Notes: generated from the sequence alone by a model not told the origin. Shown: positions 23,551-35,652, counted from the stretch's first letter. The stretch is 64,000 nt of DNA from Favolaschia claudopus (GCA_037176885.1 JAWWNJ010000020.1:2273622-2337621), one strand, 5' to 3'. A program made the numbers and translations.

Positions 23551-23886
23551 GGTACCTTTGATTATTTGAGGAAATAAGAGAATGAACCACGCCCGCGACG
23601 TTACTGATGTAGCGTGCGAAACCAAGAGGTGCGCGGGAATAAAGTTTTGGACATCAACCTCTCAAAGTTTTAACATACTATACCCCCAAGGGAGGGAGGG
23701 AGGGTCCGGATCATCGGGTGTGCGGTCCGCGCCATCCGCTACTTCCGGTCACCGTCTGCCAGCGTTAACCACCACTGTGTCGCCGTTGGTGCCGCTCTGG
23801 AGCTCTTTCTTTCCACCAAATTTACCTCAAGTGATCTATTGTATGCTCTACTGATAATTTAATATTGCGGCAACTTGTTTTCTGTA
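23551..23886. other. Spacer between MITE and P-like transposase end
   Basis: Contains a short GGGA tandem at 23691-23706. No gene seen. A terminal repeat of the P-like element should lie here or nearby but I could not identify one. Confidence 0.4.
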
Positions 23887-26116
23887 TCAACGACGCCCTC
23901 TCTTTGCAATACCTCCGCTGCTCTCAGATGCTCGCTTCAACGTCTCTCCACCCGCCGCTGCAGAAGCAACCTGTGTAAAGGGTTGCAGTATAAACTCCGG
24001 CCTCACTCCCATCGCGGCCTCTTCTTCTTGTGAGATTTCCATCGACTTCCGAACAGAATATGGCAGCGGGAGACCTTCGGGCTGCTGGGGCAAAGCGTAC
24101 TCGGCGTGGTGCATGCGGAGATGATCGGGCATATTGTACCGCCATATCCCTGGGACGGTGTCGTGCTGACGTGCTGGTCCCGGACAAAGGCCACAAATGA
24201 TAGGCACGTTTCGACATGATCCTTTGCTTTTACCTTCGTCTGCAGTCTTGTACTGGAACTGGGTGTAATACTGGTAGTCTGTCTTCATGTCAGAATCACT
24301 TTTCTTGCTGTTGGGCTTCATGGTGACTTCGCATTCCGGGCGTCCTGAGCGTCCGCAAAGTCCGCAGGGCATGCTATCATGAATCTACAACCCGGGATTC
24401 AGAAAATGCTGAGATGAAGCAAACACGACTCGTACCTGCCCAGGTGTATTCTTCTTAGCCTTGGGCTCACCGGATCCACGCAAGTGACGCAGAATATGGG
24501 CACCTATATGGGCACGCCAATTTTTCGGCACCTCGGGGCAATACAAACAGCGCTGAGCTGGGTTTGTCGCTACAAGTGCGGTGCCGCTTTCAGATTTGAG
24601 CGCAACTTGTCCTGTGATTTGATCAGCATAACAATCCGTTGTCGCGTTCAAATTAAATACCTTGTGGTAATTTGTATGGGAAGTGGACGGACTCTCCAAC
24701 TTTGGGAATAGCGCGGAGGCCAGCTGTTGTATCACTGAGACTCTGGGAGAGCTTCGCGAGAAGGAAATCAAGGGACGAATTTCTGAGCGCCCAGCCGGTA
24801 CCAGCCGAATTAAGACCTTTTGCCGCTTGCTCGGAAAGACGGCCGCGCGCATCGACGACAGTCGGATTTACCAACTCCACCAGGATCCCGGGGACGGTCA
24901 CAATCACGGGCTTAGTCGTCAAGATCCCAGTAGCCTGCATCTTTGAGGTCTTGGTGAGGAAAAGCACCGGTACTCAACCAAGTCCAGCCCTCCTCCATGC
25001 TCTCGCCGTCGAGAATGTCGTCCGGTGTTGTCCTTACTGCCTCCAGGTGCATAATCTGACCTACTAATTTGATGTTCGCCTGCGGGTTTCCGATGGTACC
25101 AGCGACGACATCGCGCACAGACCGTCCATCTTGTATAATCGAGGTTGACTTGACCACAGCCATTGAAACAGTCTTGCCATGCTGAACGAGGGCGAGGAAT
25201 AGATCCCCTGGAATGAACGCTGATCCCGTCATACTTCCCGTCCCGCTTGCCTTCAACGATCTCGACTCGACCTTGGTATAACAGCGTACGTTGCCCAGAT
25301 CTACGCCTTTGACACGGTCAACGCGGTCCTTGGATTTGGCGACAAAGGCTTTGTTAAGGACGAGACGGCAGATTGATGCTTTGTGAACGTATTTGTCGTG
25401 CTCGTCTTTCACGTAGTTATGGGGATTAATTCCAGGGCCATGGGGAAGATTCGATGTATCGGGTTCGGGCTCGTCGTCGATGAGATCGAAGAGGGTGATG
25501 GGCTCGGGATCAACTGTTTCCGGTTCAGGTGAGTCCTCGTCGCTATCTGCATCTGCCTCAACTTCGACGTCGAGAGGAATGGAGGAAGCGGGATGTGGAA
25601 CACTGTTCGAGGGTGGTTGTGCGTCAGGGCGGGGATTGGAAGTAGGCTGCTCTATCGAGCGGTCATTGTCCAGCGCAACACCAGGGTAGTAATTTCGACG
25701 CAGAAAACCGACATCAGAATCGGCAAGAATCCGCTCGAAGTCATACGCATCTGTAGAGAGTTTTCCAGAGGCACGAAGAATTGAGACGGCATTCATCCGA
25801 CCCGTTGCCCACTCTTCAATGAGATCACAGTTACCGGCTTGGAGATCCGCGTTCCATTTGTGTGAATTAAGATGGTCCTTTTGTTCCGTGCGAGTGATTC
25901 GCCGGCGTCGACTCTCTTGATGCAGATGCGGCCAGCGACCATAAACACCCTGGATGTCGCATGCCCATCCACTGCGCTCCACCGCCTGTTTATAGCTCAT
26001 TGCCGAGTTGTGTCCACCTATTGTGCGCATGAATGAGAAATGGCCCTCGAGCGGGTCCGTTCCATCCTCGTTGGCATTGACGTCCACCTGAGAATCCTCG
26101 AGCTGTTGCTTTGCTA
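23887..26116 (-). pseudogene. P-element/THAP9-like transposase, C-terminal half
   Basis: This continues the gene that starts at 33005 and is cut by the transposon at 26117-30030. Just inside the junction it encodes TDPLEGHFSFMRTIGGHN, which fits the conserved glutamate block of P-element/THAP9 transposases (D-x-LE-x-x-F-x-x-x-R). An acidic linker follows, then an alpha/beta region and exons after introns near 24915-24945 and 24630-24665. The C-terminus carries Cys/His clusters (CLYCPEVPKNWRAHIGAHI; CGLCGRSGRPEC; CGLCPG with a later HLRMHH) that resemble C2H2-type fingers. It ends at 23887 with a basic tail. It cannot make a full protein while the insertion stands. A paralogue lies at 57935-60293. 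Confidence 0.7.
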
Positions 26117-29100
26117 TGGGGACCGGCACCGCCGTGGACGAATCCGGCATGTTTGTACTTGTTTGCTCCCGCCTAGCAGCTCGAAACCCATGTTCCCTCG
26201 CATTCCGGCTTCCACATCCATTTATGCATCTAGCTTTCGCTGTAGAATATGTTTATAATACCAATATCTATCAGCTCCCCAATTTTTGAATTAATATCGT
26301 TAGTTGGTAATGAGTTAGTTCATGTCCTCCCATTCAGCATCATCACCTTCGCAATATCCGTACTCATCGATGACCATAGAATCTTCTGACGGTTCGGAGG
26401 GGTTAGCGGGAGCTACAAGGGTATTTTCTCTGTGGATGATATGTCAGCAGGTGTCGCCGGCAGCGTAGTACTCACCGTCGGCGAGCCAATTCGCGGGCTC
26501 GAGCTTCAAGTACTAAAGTTCGGCGTACCGCAACTGTCGCCATGTCCTTCCAGAGTTTCTTCTTCAAAATATCGTCCTTCAACACATCTCGATAGACCTC
26601 CAGTTGCCCCTTCAGTTTAACCGAAGTCATCGCTTGGATGGCATCAACGTTGAGCTCCAAGTGGGTCGTTGCTAGCCGGAATTCAGTGGCCTTCTTTTTT
26701 GCTGCCGCTTTCTCTCGTCGTTTCTGCCCCTTCTCCGCTTTATCTCGCTGGAAAGCCAGGAAGGCCTTCCTGAATTTCGTGCGCAGCTTCAACTTGCCAT
26801 CCTTTCGCACTTCCCGCATCACAAATCCCTCGACTGCTGCATCACAGTGTTTCTTGATGAAAGCTTCAGTGTTGTTGCGTTCCGCGCGGGTGCGATTGGA
26901 GAAGGACTGAGGGCTGGAGTTGGGTTTATCCCGTGAGAACGATGTATTCGACCCAAGAGCGCCTTCATTGCGATCGTTTGTAGACGGGATGTGAAGTAAA
27001 GCACGCTGCCAAGGAGTGAGTGTGTCGAAAGTGCCTCCGATGTGAAACTCGGGAGTGAATCTGATCCAGCCAGTCTCGCAGCCAGAGAACATCCGAGAGA
27101 TGATGAGGAAAAGATTCGGGAGGGGACGGAGTTGATCAATGGACCAGAAGAGCAATTTGTTGCCAAAAGGACGTCCGTCGATTGTGAGCTGGTCCGGCGA
27201 GGCGGTTGGGTCCAAGAGAAGGTAAGGGTGGGCGGCGATGTTGGAGCAAAAAACAGGCAGTTTGCGATGCAGATCAGTAAGCGACAGCAAATTCACAGGA
27301 CACTCCTTTGTGGTGCGGACCTGGGCCATGTACGGCCACGAAACCGATGCTCCATATAGCGCCAAGGCGACCATCTCCGCCATTGTAACCGGACACGCCA
27401 GCCCATTGAGGACGTTCTGTTCGACATGATTGGCTTTGCCAGTATTGGTTTTGCCGTCCAGGGTCTCGTGGATGAGTTGATGAATCAAAGTGTGGAAACA
27501 TACCACTTCTGCAGCTGCATAAGTGTAGGCGCCATATCGGTTATTTGAGACGTCGGGGAATCTGCTAGGTTCGTCCAGATCGAAGAGCTCCATCTTGTGT
27601 TCTCGCATGAATATTCCACACTTATCTTGATAGCCTCGCTCTTTATCCCTGTGTTGAAGGAGTGAGCCGATGAGTTGTAGCAGCTTGATAGCACCGGAAG
27701 TGCTTGATTCTATGGCGTTCCGTACCGCCGCCTCGCTGTCGTTGTCGCCAGCTCCAACTCGGATTGTGGACGCGTGAGCTTTGTTGGGGAGGGAAGGGGA
27801 GGAGGGAGTCCGTATTCATCGTAAGCACGTTGAATCGACAGGTAGCCATATTTGACGACGTTTAGATCCTTGTGACAGCAGCATCCTCCGAATATATGAG
27901 TGCATTTATTTTGTTGTTCCTTCGGCGAAAGCAAGTCGAATTTCTCCTGGCCAATCTTCAACTCGAGCGCCGCCTCAGCAAGTTGGGATCGACCCTCAGT
28001 CGACCTGAGAAGAATAAGTCGCGGATAAACTGCGAATAGGACGTACAATTCAGCCAACTGTTGGGTCGAAATTCTGCCTACGGCTAGCAAGTCTGCATCT
28101 TTGACGTCGAGCACGCTGAGGAGTATTTGTCCTGTGGTGAGATCTTCGTCGTCTAGAGCTTCTCTTTCCATGTCACGGACAACGACCTCCTTCTTATAGT
28201 CCGCCGAGATTTTAAATCCTTTCTTCCCATCCGCCGCATGATCCTTCATCTCCCCCATCTTCTTCCGCCAATAATCGTTCTTGTCCATTATCCGTCGCTC
28301 TTTGGCTGCCAAAGGACTGTTGCTGTATACAGTCGCCACCCGAGCAGCAGCTTCCGCCTCTCCTTCGAATTGACGCTGCGCAGTATGGTCCAGAGCGGGG
28401 GCAACCTCCAGGAACCGTGTTCGATGGGTCCAAGTGGACTGGTCTGCGTCATCGACTCCGGGTTCATAGCTCGGGGTGAGAAGAGTGATGTGGCGCGACT
28501 CAATAGTGAGACCGCGCAACGAAGTACCATCTGAACTCGCAACAAAACCTGAATCAAGTTAGCGGCTGAGCGTAGAATCTCTCAGATCTTTCACCTGGAG
28601 CATCCATAATCTCCCTCGCCAACTGAATCTCGCCATACTTCCCGCCTTCGTCAATCGCGCGCGCTACTGTCCTTGCGCTCATGAAACTGCGCGAGATTCT
28701 GATCCCAAATGCGCTCGCACAGCTCTCCACAGCGTATGCAATCTTCTCAGCAGCACATCCTGCCTGCGTTAGACGACGAGCTAGCTCTCGAGCAGCAGTG
28801 GTGAATTGTCCATGGAGGGTTGGATTAGGTAAGAAGGTCTTTGTATTTATGTCGTATCTGCACCAGCGCCACAGTCAGACCATTGTTCTTCTTCTGGGAA
28901 GCGTAGAGGTGTTTCCGCGTCACGGTGAGAGTGGACTGCTTTGTTTTTACAGTGTCCTGAAGTATCTTGATAGTTTTATCCCGCAGTACCAGTTCGTTGA
29001 GCGCAGACGCAAGATCCCGTCCCAATTCGGCTATTTTCTGAGTCTGGGCGTCGAGAGTGTCGTCGAGTTTCGTTAGCTCAGTGCAAGAAGTCTCTGTTTT

Positions 29101-30030
29101 AGTGGTGCGCTCCTTCTCCAGCCTCTTTATCCGTTTGTTCTTCTTCCGCAGCTCCTCCGTGAAGGTAACATCGGCTTTTCTTTTCAGATTCTTCAGAGCT
29201 TTGTGTGCAATTGCCGTGACCTCGTTTTTGCTGACCAGTGCAGTATACTCTCTTTGTAGCTCGTCGAACTTGTTCTGTAGTCGTCCGAGTGCTGCCTCTA
29301 GGTTCGTGACCGTTTTTTTTTCAAGCTCCGTGATCCGTTCATTGCTTTCCACTAGTTGCGCTGACAGGGTCTTCTTTTTACGTGACGGTGGGTTTTGCTG
29401 AAGGTGAAGGGTTGTCGGGAGGAACGTTCTCGCAGTCACTATCATCCGAAGGAAGCTTCTTCGCCTCCCGGGCCTGTCGAGCAGCGTCATGAAGTCTAGA
29501 AGTCGATTTAGGGACCCGAGGCATGCGGAAAAGTGTCGGTGAGCCTAGTCAGTCGCTGCATAGATGTTACGAGCCAAGAATCCTGTCCTAGGGAGGAGTA
29601 TTGCAAGCAGAAAACGAGTTGCGATAGGACGCGACTAGGAAATCAATGAGTGTCACACTTGTGACATAGCGCGTTTGGTGTCTTCAATCGACAACCTAAA
29701 GCTTTTTCCCTGCGTCACGTAGCGTCTAACTTTCGCTGTAAAACTTGTAGGTATGATACATGTCTACAACCTGCCTAAGAGAATTTATATAATTTGGTTG
29801 ATTTATCCTGTTCGCGGCGGAGACGCGATCCCTACATACAAACCGAGAAAAATTGAATTTGGCTTAGGGAGACCATTTTCGTGCTTATTTACTACAGAAG
29901 TCTCAGCCATATTTTAAAGGTACCACGTCTGTGGAAAAAGCCTTAGGGATTTGAAAACCGGAACCAAGGGCTCCTGCCAATCAAACACGGGCAAACATGC
30001 CGGATTCGTCCACGGCGGTGCCGGTCCCCA
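26117..30030 (-). mobile_element. 3,914-base DNA transposon, 39-base TIRs, 7-base target duplication
   Basis: Perfect inverted repeats at 26117-26155 and 29992-30030 start TGGGGACCGGCACCGCC. TTTGCTA stands directly outside at 26110-26116 and 30031-30037, a 7-base target duplication. The insertion splits a P-like transposase gene. The element holds one gene on the minus strand (26472-29524), about 320 bases on its 3' side and 470 bases on its 5' side. All parts of an autonomous element are visible, but the gene carries apparent frameshifts. I cannot assign a superfamily. Confidence 0.88.
26472..29524 (-). pseudogene. Coiled-coil transposase of unassigned basidiomycete family
   Basis: Start at 29524 (MPRVPKSTSRLHDAARQ). 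Order: basic N-terminus; long coiled coil (about 29390-28840); a helical region (RELARRLTQAG); intron near 28551-28597; then SSDGTSLRGLTIESRHITLL, CCCHKDLN (near 27870), SRFPDVSNNRYGAYTYAAAEVVCFH, and STNDRNEGALGS (near 26960). The tail is Lys/Arg-rich. The Asp in SSDGT and Glu in NDRNEGALG could be catalytic residues of an RNase H-like fold; that is inference. I recall related proteins as common in agaricomycetes but know no function. Apparent one-base frameshifts near 29385 (A-run), 28835 and 27790 (C-rich run) break the frame unless short introns restore it. It is the only gene in the TIR element at 26117-30030 and so its likely transposase. Confidence 0.6.
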
Positions 30031-30037
30031 TTTGCTA

Positions 30038-33005
30038 CATACAGAAAGGACGATGTTCTTGATTGTCGATTGCGTGTCGCCATATAGTTGATTGGACATG
30101 AAGTCGAGGCGATACTCGCGGAACAACACAAAAATGAGGTGGGCACAAGTGCTGAGTGTGCATATCTGCTTGCTCAGACTGAATTCGGGGGAGATGAAAG
30201 GCGACATGAAATTCTCAAGGACATGCCCAAGAAGTCGGACGGAGTCGCAAGTGGAGGTCAAGTCAACATTATGGGATGGAGGGGTGATGTCGCGCACGGA
30301 TATAATCGCTTCGATTAGGTCAATGGCTCGTGGGACATCCTGAGGATCGTCGGGGTTGAGGAGTTTGTGAATGGATTTTTCATCGTGCTTTTCGATCAAG
30401 TCAAGACATTGGGCGAGGAAGTGTGGATTCACAACCTGTCCATCCTGAACGCAGAAGGCTGGCGAACTAGAGTTGATTCCCCTGCAATATGTTAATTGAC
30501 TACTATATATTCGTCGAAATCGGAAATGATAAAGACTCACTCTTGATAATATGACGCCAATCGAACGTCTGTAAAATGAGTTTCAAACCGGTATATAGGT
30601 TCAAGCCTGGTAGATTTAAGAGGATCGCAAATAAGTAGCGGGTGGGTTTCCGGTAATTTCTCGCCGCAAAACATCTTGTATCCGACTTGTCGTCGGAGGT
30701 TGTCGCCGTCTGTGGCAAAATTTCGTATGTCTCCGAAAATCGGAACACCGAGCTCCTCCCAAGCCTGCATGATGAATGCGTAGACCTGCTGCATATCCTC
30801 CACGGTTTCCGTCTTGCAGGTCGGATACAGGAGGATGGGATAGATGTCCTTCTCGTGTGCAAAACGGACCGCAACAACCGCCATTTCCTTTCCAAAATGT
30901 ACCTCCTCGGCTCGGAGCTTGTCGACAATTGTGTATACGGACTTGTACGTTTGTAGAGCCACGGGAGTCGAGCCGGAATGTCTTTGACACAAGCCGCCGA
31001 TTTTGTTTTCTTTCGGGAAGTAATCGAGGTGCTCTTCAAGCGCCACCTCATCCATCATCGCCACTACGCCACCCCGCTTCTGCATCTTCCCACTCAACCC
31101 TCGCTGTTCCAAGATGACCTTCCGTATATTTTCTTTTATAACATTGTTATCTGTCGGGCCCGATAACAAAATAAATAAATTTGCGACACATCAATCGTCA
31201 CACGTCCAAAGGTTGGCGTAATTTTGACAAAGTTTGTCGAGTTGTTGATGGTGCGGAGCGAGGGAAGATCGAGCGCGTGATTGAGAGCATATAACAGGGA
31301 ATTTCCGCCGACTCGGAAGACAAGTGTCGAAAGATCGAGCTCAAAGTCTGTGAAACCCTTGGTTGAACGAAGACCTTGGACGGACTCTAGGATCTGGGAA
31401 ACGATTGTATTGATGCTGGCACCATTTCGCAGAGCCGTGCTGAGCAGCGCGTTCACGCGAGGAACATCGTTTTCACAATGGCCATGACAAGCCGTTCATA
31501 GCCGCCCATCTTCCTCGCAAAAGTGGCCAGCTGACGGCTCATATTGAGCGACGAAAGTATGCGGATTAATAAACTTGTTAACGGCCGATGAGTTGAGCTT
31601 CTTACCCGCAATTTGAGATCATTGTTTTCTTTGTTACGCTTCGTCAGTAGGTCTTCCAATTGCGCGTGATTGAGGAATTTGTAGTTGGTGCCTTTCTCAG
31701 CGTGAGCGGCAATATCTGCTAATTTCGAAATTCGAGAGGTGATTTTGTGACATTCGGAGCAGCAGGAGGTAAAGGGATTGGGTCGACGAGTGCATGACTT
31801 CGACCATGCTACGATTTTCTCTCCTTCTTCTCGGATTCGATGAAAAAAGGAAGATCTCCGAGCGAGCGCCCGAGGGGAAGTCGATGAAATGGAAAGGTTT
31901 CATTGAATTTCAGGTCGAGTTGTAGCGGCCAATCAACAACAACACCGGGGCATTCATTGGCAGCCGGCTGTGGTTGATCAGGAGGTATGGGTACTGCCGA
32001 AGGAATCGACATGGAAGAACAGACACACCTTTGGCTTTGATCATACCGGTTGTCATACGAGAATGAAGCAAATGGCAGCGGCATGGCAGCCGCGGGAAGC
32101 GGTGAGGCTGCGGGTCGCGGAGAGAAGGGTAAAGAAGCAGAGGATTGTCTGCGCGATAAATTTGTCGGCAACAGATCAGATCGTGATAGGGAAAGCGAAT
32201 TTTCTAGCATAAAAGGGGATGGCGGCGGGACGAGAGGCGTTCCTCGTCGCAGATTTGGGGAGGAAGATCCAGATGCTGGTGAGTCCGGCATCGAAATTGA
32301 TGCTAGGGAAGCTCTGCGACTCAACACGGGAGACTGTGATTGTGATCGTGACCGTGCAATGTTCGCCTGACAGGCGCGGCCCTTCATATGTTGGAACAGC
32401 GTATTGAATTGACCTTCAATCATGAGTGTCCGAGTCAGAACCACATTAGAGTTGATCCACGTCGAACATTGCGGACATTCGAGCTCGTATGTACCACCAA
32501 CGGTATTTGCACGACTCTTGATTCGGCCTGCATTATACTCCGCGAGAAGCGCTGACTTGGTGGAGAGAGTAACAGGAGTGTGAAAGGAGGTGGAGGTAGA
32601 GCTAGACACGGGTGACTGTGGCGGCACATCGACCGGACTGGGAAGCTGACTGGTGTTGGGAGTTGTATGAGTCGGCTGGAAACGCGGCGAGGCTGGTGGG
32701 AAAGAAACATTGGAGAGAGACGGAGAATATACAGAACGAGTGTCGCCTTGATAAGAACTCTCAGCATGTGATTGGTGGTCTGGGGTTGGCCGAGACAGGA
32801 CAGAATTTGAGTCGGAGGAAGGTGAGCGGTGCAAGTTGTCAAAAGAATGCAATTGAAAGTCGAGATCGGTGTCAATTGGAGGAAGCAGGGGTCTCTGCGC
32901 AGATCTTTCCGTGGCCACTGGAGGTTGTTGGCCCACTACAACCCTCAGATATCCTGTTTCCGGAGTGCCTGCAGCCAGTGCGGTCAAAGGGATTGCGTCA
33001 GGCAT
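30038..33005 (-). pseudogene. P-element/THAP9-like transposase, N-terminal half
   Basis: Starts at 33005 (MPDAIPLTAL). A Ser/Pro-rich N-terminal region contains C177xxC180 and H206xxxxxC212, a possible DNA-binding zinc motif. Next come a second Cys cluster (TSCCSECHK, near 31755) and a helical domain with LSTLVFRVGG (near 31310). The catalytic region has MMDEVALEEHLDYFP (first Asp, near 31060) and FATDGDNLRRQ (second Asp, near 30710), then FDWRHIIK and MSNQLYGDTQSTIKN. The order and motifs fit P-element/THAP9 transposases. An apparent frameshift occurs in a T-run near 31845 and another junction near 31160-31190 is unresolved. The frame is cut at 30038 by a transposon; the other half is at 23887-26116. 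Confidence 0.7.
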
Positions 33006-33399
33006 GTCGACGTCCTCGGATACCAGAGGGGCATTGTGATGAGAGAAGCTTTGAGAGGAGGTGGGGATTGGATCTATATCGGAAATCCGGCAGCAAGTTC
33101 ATGAACGGCGACGAAAGAGAAGACGAGTACAGCGTCATTATGTATAATTCTGATGTACTAGGGACGTGTATAATATTGGAAAATGGGAGGGTAGCCGAAA
33201 TTTCTAAGGGATTCAGAAAGAGTGGAAAGCGCGATTCAAGAGTTTTCGTTTCGGACCGCCCAAAGAGGGCCATCAATGACAGCTTCCTATTTTGGGGGTA
33301 CTGTCAAAGAGGTCTGTGTGCCCGCGGGAATTGCCGCCTACCTCTTGTGCGAAACCGTGCCAAATCAACTGTTGTCGTCACTTCAGCCGCCTAACTGTC
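33006..33399. other. Upstream region of the P-like transposase
   Basis: No gene. TTGGGGGTA near 33294 pairs weakly with TACCCCCAA near 23681 on the far side of the P-like gene, too short to call a terminal repeat. Confidence 0.35.
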
Positions 33400-33401
33400 T
33401 A

Positions 33402-33768
33402 CAGCCGTTTCGGAAAAAGAATACGGATTCCGTCATTTCTTACTTCTTAACTTTTTGTCTACACTTGTTGACGGTTCCTGTCAAAAACTCCACAAATTGT
33501 TGCCTTAAAAGGCAGATGCCGTGAGTCCATCAATGAACACAATTTGTCAAACCACTCTTGCACATTTGCTAGAGTCCAAATGAGCATTCAATGTAATTCA
33601 ATAACTGCACTGATGTTCTATGGCACTCACAGAACTCTTCCGGACAAGTACCAAGGCTGGGCGGGCAAGAAATCAGATCCATCAAGTGGGTCCAAGACCA
33701 AGTAAGTGTCAACAAAGAATTGAGGAGCAAGAAATGCCGAAACCCGTATTCTTTTTCCGAAACGGCTG
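33402..33768. mobile_element. 367-base TA-flanked MITE
   Basis: Inverted repeats of 25 perfect bases start CAGCCGTTTCGGAAAAAGAA and extend imperfectly for about 50 more. TA stands at 33400-33401 and 33769-33770. Non-coding; Tc1/mariner-like by its TA target. Confidence 0.82.
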
Positions 33769-34358
33769 TATTTACAGTCAAGTCCTTCTCAGAAACAGGC
33801 CGACTATTTTTCACAAAGCATTCCCTTCCCCCCACAAAGGTTTTCAGTACTAGACACTAGAAAATTTTCAAGGACCTGCCCCGACACCCCCTCCCCCCCA
33901 CCCCGGGTAAGTACGAAATTTTAATGCCGATTCCCCCTTGGTGACCCTCACGCCGTTAGTACATATGTGTTTGTGATGGACAAGCTTAAGCACCCCGCCT
34001 TCGGCAGGGCCGGCTCGCTGCGCTCGCGTCCCTCCCTATTACGGCTGGTGCACAGCTTGTCGGGGCTCCGCCCCAAACCCCGCGGGTTTTTTTCTTGCTG
34101 GATTGCGTGCCCTCGGCGCCGCACTACGGAAGGTTCGTGACAGCCGGCAGCGACATCTCGACATGGTCGCGCGGCGCCGGGGACCGCGTGTGAGTTTCAA
34201 CATCTCGACAGCCGGTTGTGGGCAACCCCGCCTAGTGTTGCCGGAAGCTGGAGCTAAGCTGAGCTAAGGTATGTACTTATCTCACTTTTCCTGCCCAGCC
34301 TCAGATCCGTCTAACCTTGGATTACGTCACCCTTCTCGGCTACGTTCGGCAGGTCACG
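33769..34358. other. No gene; hairpin-rich GC segment
   Basis: Between 33985 and 34120 lie small palindromes such as CTCGCTGCGCTCG and GGGGCTCCGCCCC. A dispersed-repeat end shared with about 22689 lies near 33937. Confidence 0.4.
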
Positions 34359-34995
34359 TAGTGATGGGAAAGTTCGGTTCGGTTCAGGTTCGGGGCACTT
34401 TGCTCCGAACGCCGAACCTGAACGCCCCCTCGCGTTCGGCGGATCGCTGAACCTGAACCTGAACTCGACGTTCAGGTTCGGTTCGGCGTTCGAACCTTTC
34501 TGTTGTCGGGCATCTCGGATGGTCAAAAAAGTTCTCTGGGAATGATAACTCACTTCTCTTCCTGGTCTTGAGATGTTCTTACGGTGTGGGTGAGTAGTTT
34601 TGACATGGATTTGACTTCCAAAAGAATCATCAAGATGAACAAATTGACTTACCTCAGGGCTTAACCCGAGTCGGCAAGTCAAAAGATGTTGATGTCGCCA
34701 TTCAAGCAGTGATCCATGCACAGCCGAACATTTCTGCAATCATCTCCGACGTTCCGGTGCACAATCTTATATGATCTGCGTGTGATTTGGTAATATTACG
34801 GGTCAAATTCGCTCACTTTGATAGGTTTCGCGTTCGGCGTTCGAACGCGTTCGGACGCGACGGATTTTCTTCGAACGCGGAACCGAACCTCGCGTTCAGG
34901 TTCAAGGTTTTGCTGAACCTGAACGCTGAACGCGCGTCCGGTTCAGTTCGGTTCGGCGTTCGGACCGATTTCCGAACCGAACTTTCCCAACACTA
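34359..34995. mobile_element. GAACCTGAAC-rich foldback element with TIRs
   Basis: The ends TAGTGATGGGAAAGTTCGGTT (left) and the inverse of AACTTTCCCAACACTA (right) are near-perfect inverted repeats. The outer 130 bases on each side are built from GAACCTGAACG/CGTTCGGTTC words that pair with each other. The middle (34520-34800) is unique. No target duplication is recognisable. The TAGTG(T/A)TGGGAAAG terminus resembles hAT-type non-autonomous elements. Confidence 0.65.
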
Positions 34996-35083
34996 GGCCG
35001 CAGGTGCTGGGTTGGCAACTTGGCAGCTGCCAAAGGCCCGCAACATTTAAGGGATTAACCTGTTTGCGCAAAAGCCATACGAG

Positions 35084-35403
35084 CCACCAGATGGCTTTGG
35101 GCGTGTGCGCAGCATATGGCTCCTAATTCTTGGACGTTCAAGCATCATACCTATATTGTATGCAACATATCCGCACAGTGTGTAGTAGCTGTCATGGGCT
35201 TCCCCAAATCAGCAGAATCCACGGTTAATTTATGGCATCAACAACAGTTTCTCTGCTTGAGTGGTCTCTCCCTCCACCAGATGGCTTTGGGCGTGTGCGC
35301 AGCATATGGCTCCTAATTCTGGGACGTTTAAGCATCAAACCTGTACATATCCGCACAGTTTGTAGTAGCTGCAATGGGCTTCCCCAAATCACCAGAATCC
35401 AAG
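35084..35403. repeat. Imperfect direct repeat, two units about 190 bases apart
   Basis: Units 35084-35223 and 35274-35403 share CCACCAGATGGCTTTGGGCG, CATATGGCTCCTAATTCT and GGGCTTCCCCAAATCA. Both are non-coding. Confidence 0.85.
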
Positions 35404-35571
35404 GCTCGATACTGATGGCGGTGGGAAATAGCGGTATCCAGATACCGGCGGAGTTTGAATTGCCGGCCCGCTCGGTCCCACCGCTCCGACCTCTCATACT
35501 TAAATTGCAGCGCTGGGAGAGATAATGGCGAGGGGCGGGTGCACACATGAGAAATGCATATTACATTGGCT

Positions 35572-35652
35572 TTTGCTGATCTAGTAGGACGATCTATGCT
35601 GATCTGCTGATCTAGTTTTGCTGATCTATGCTGATCTAGTTTGCTGATCTAG
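35572..35652. repeat. GCTGATCTA minisatellite
   Basis: Six or more degenerate units built on TGCTGATCTAGTT, some shortened to CTGATCTATG. Confidence 0.85.

Noticed and set aside
32612..33394. 260-codon plus frame
   Set aside because: Antisense shadow of the Ser/Pro-rich N-terminus of the P-like transposase.
34311..34739. 142-codon minus frame
   Set aside because: Its length comes from GAACC/TGAAC repeat words of the foldback element.
35084..35403. Repeated units considered as a CRISPR-like array
   Set aside because: Only two imperfect units of 130-140 bases; eukaryotic context; no spacer structure.
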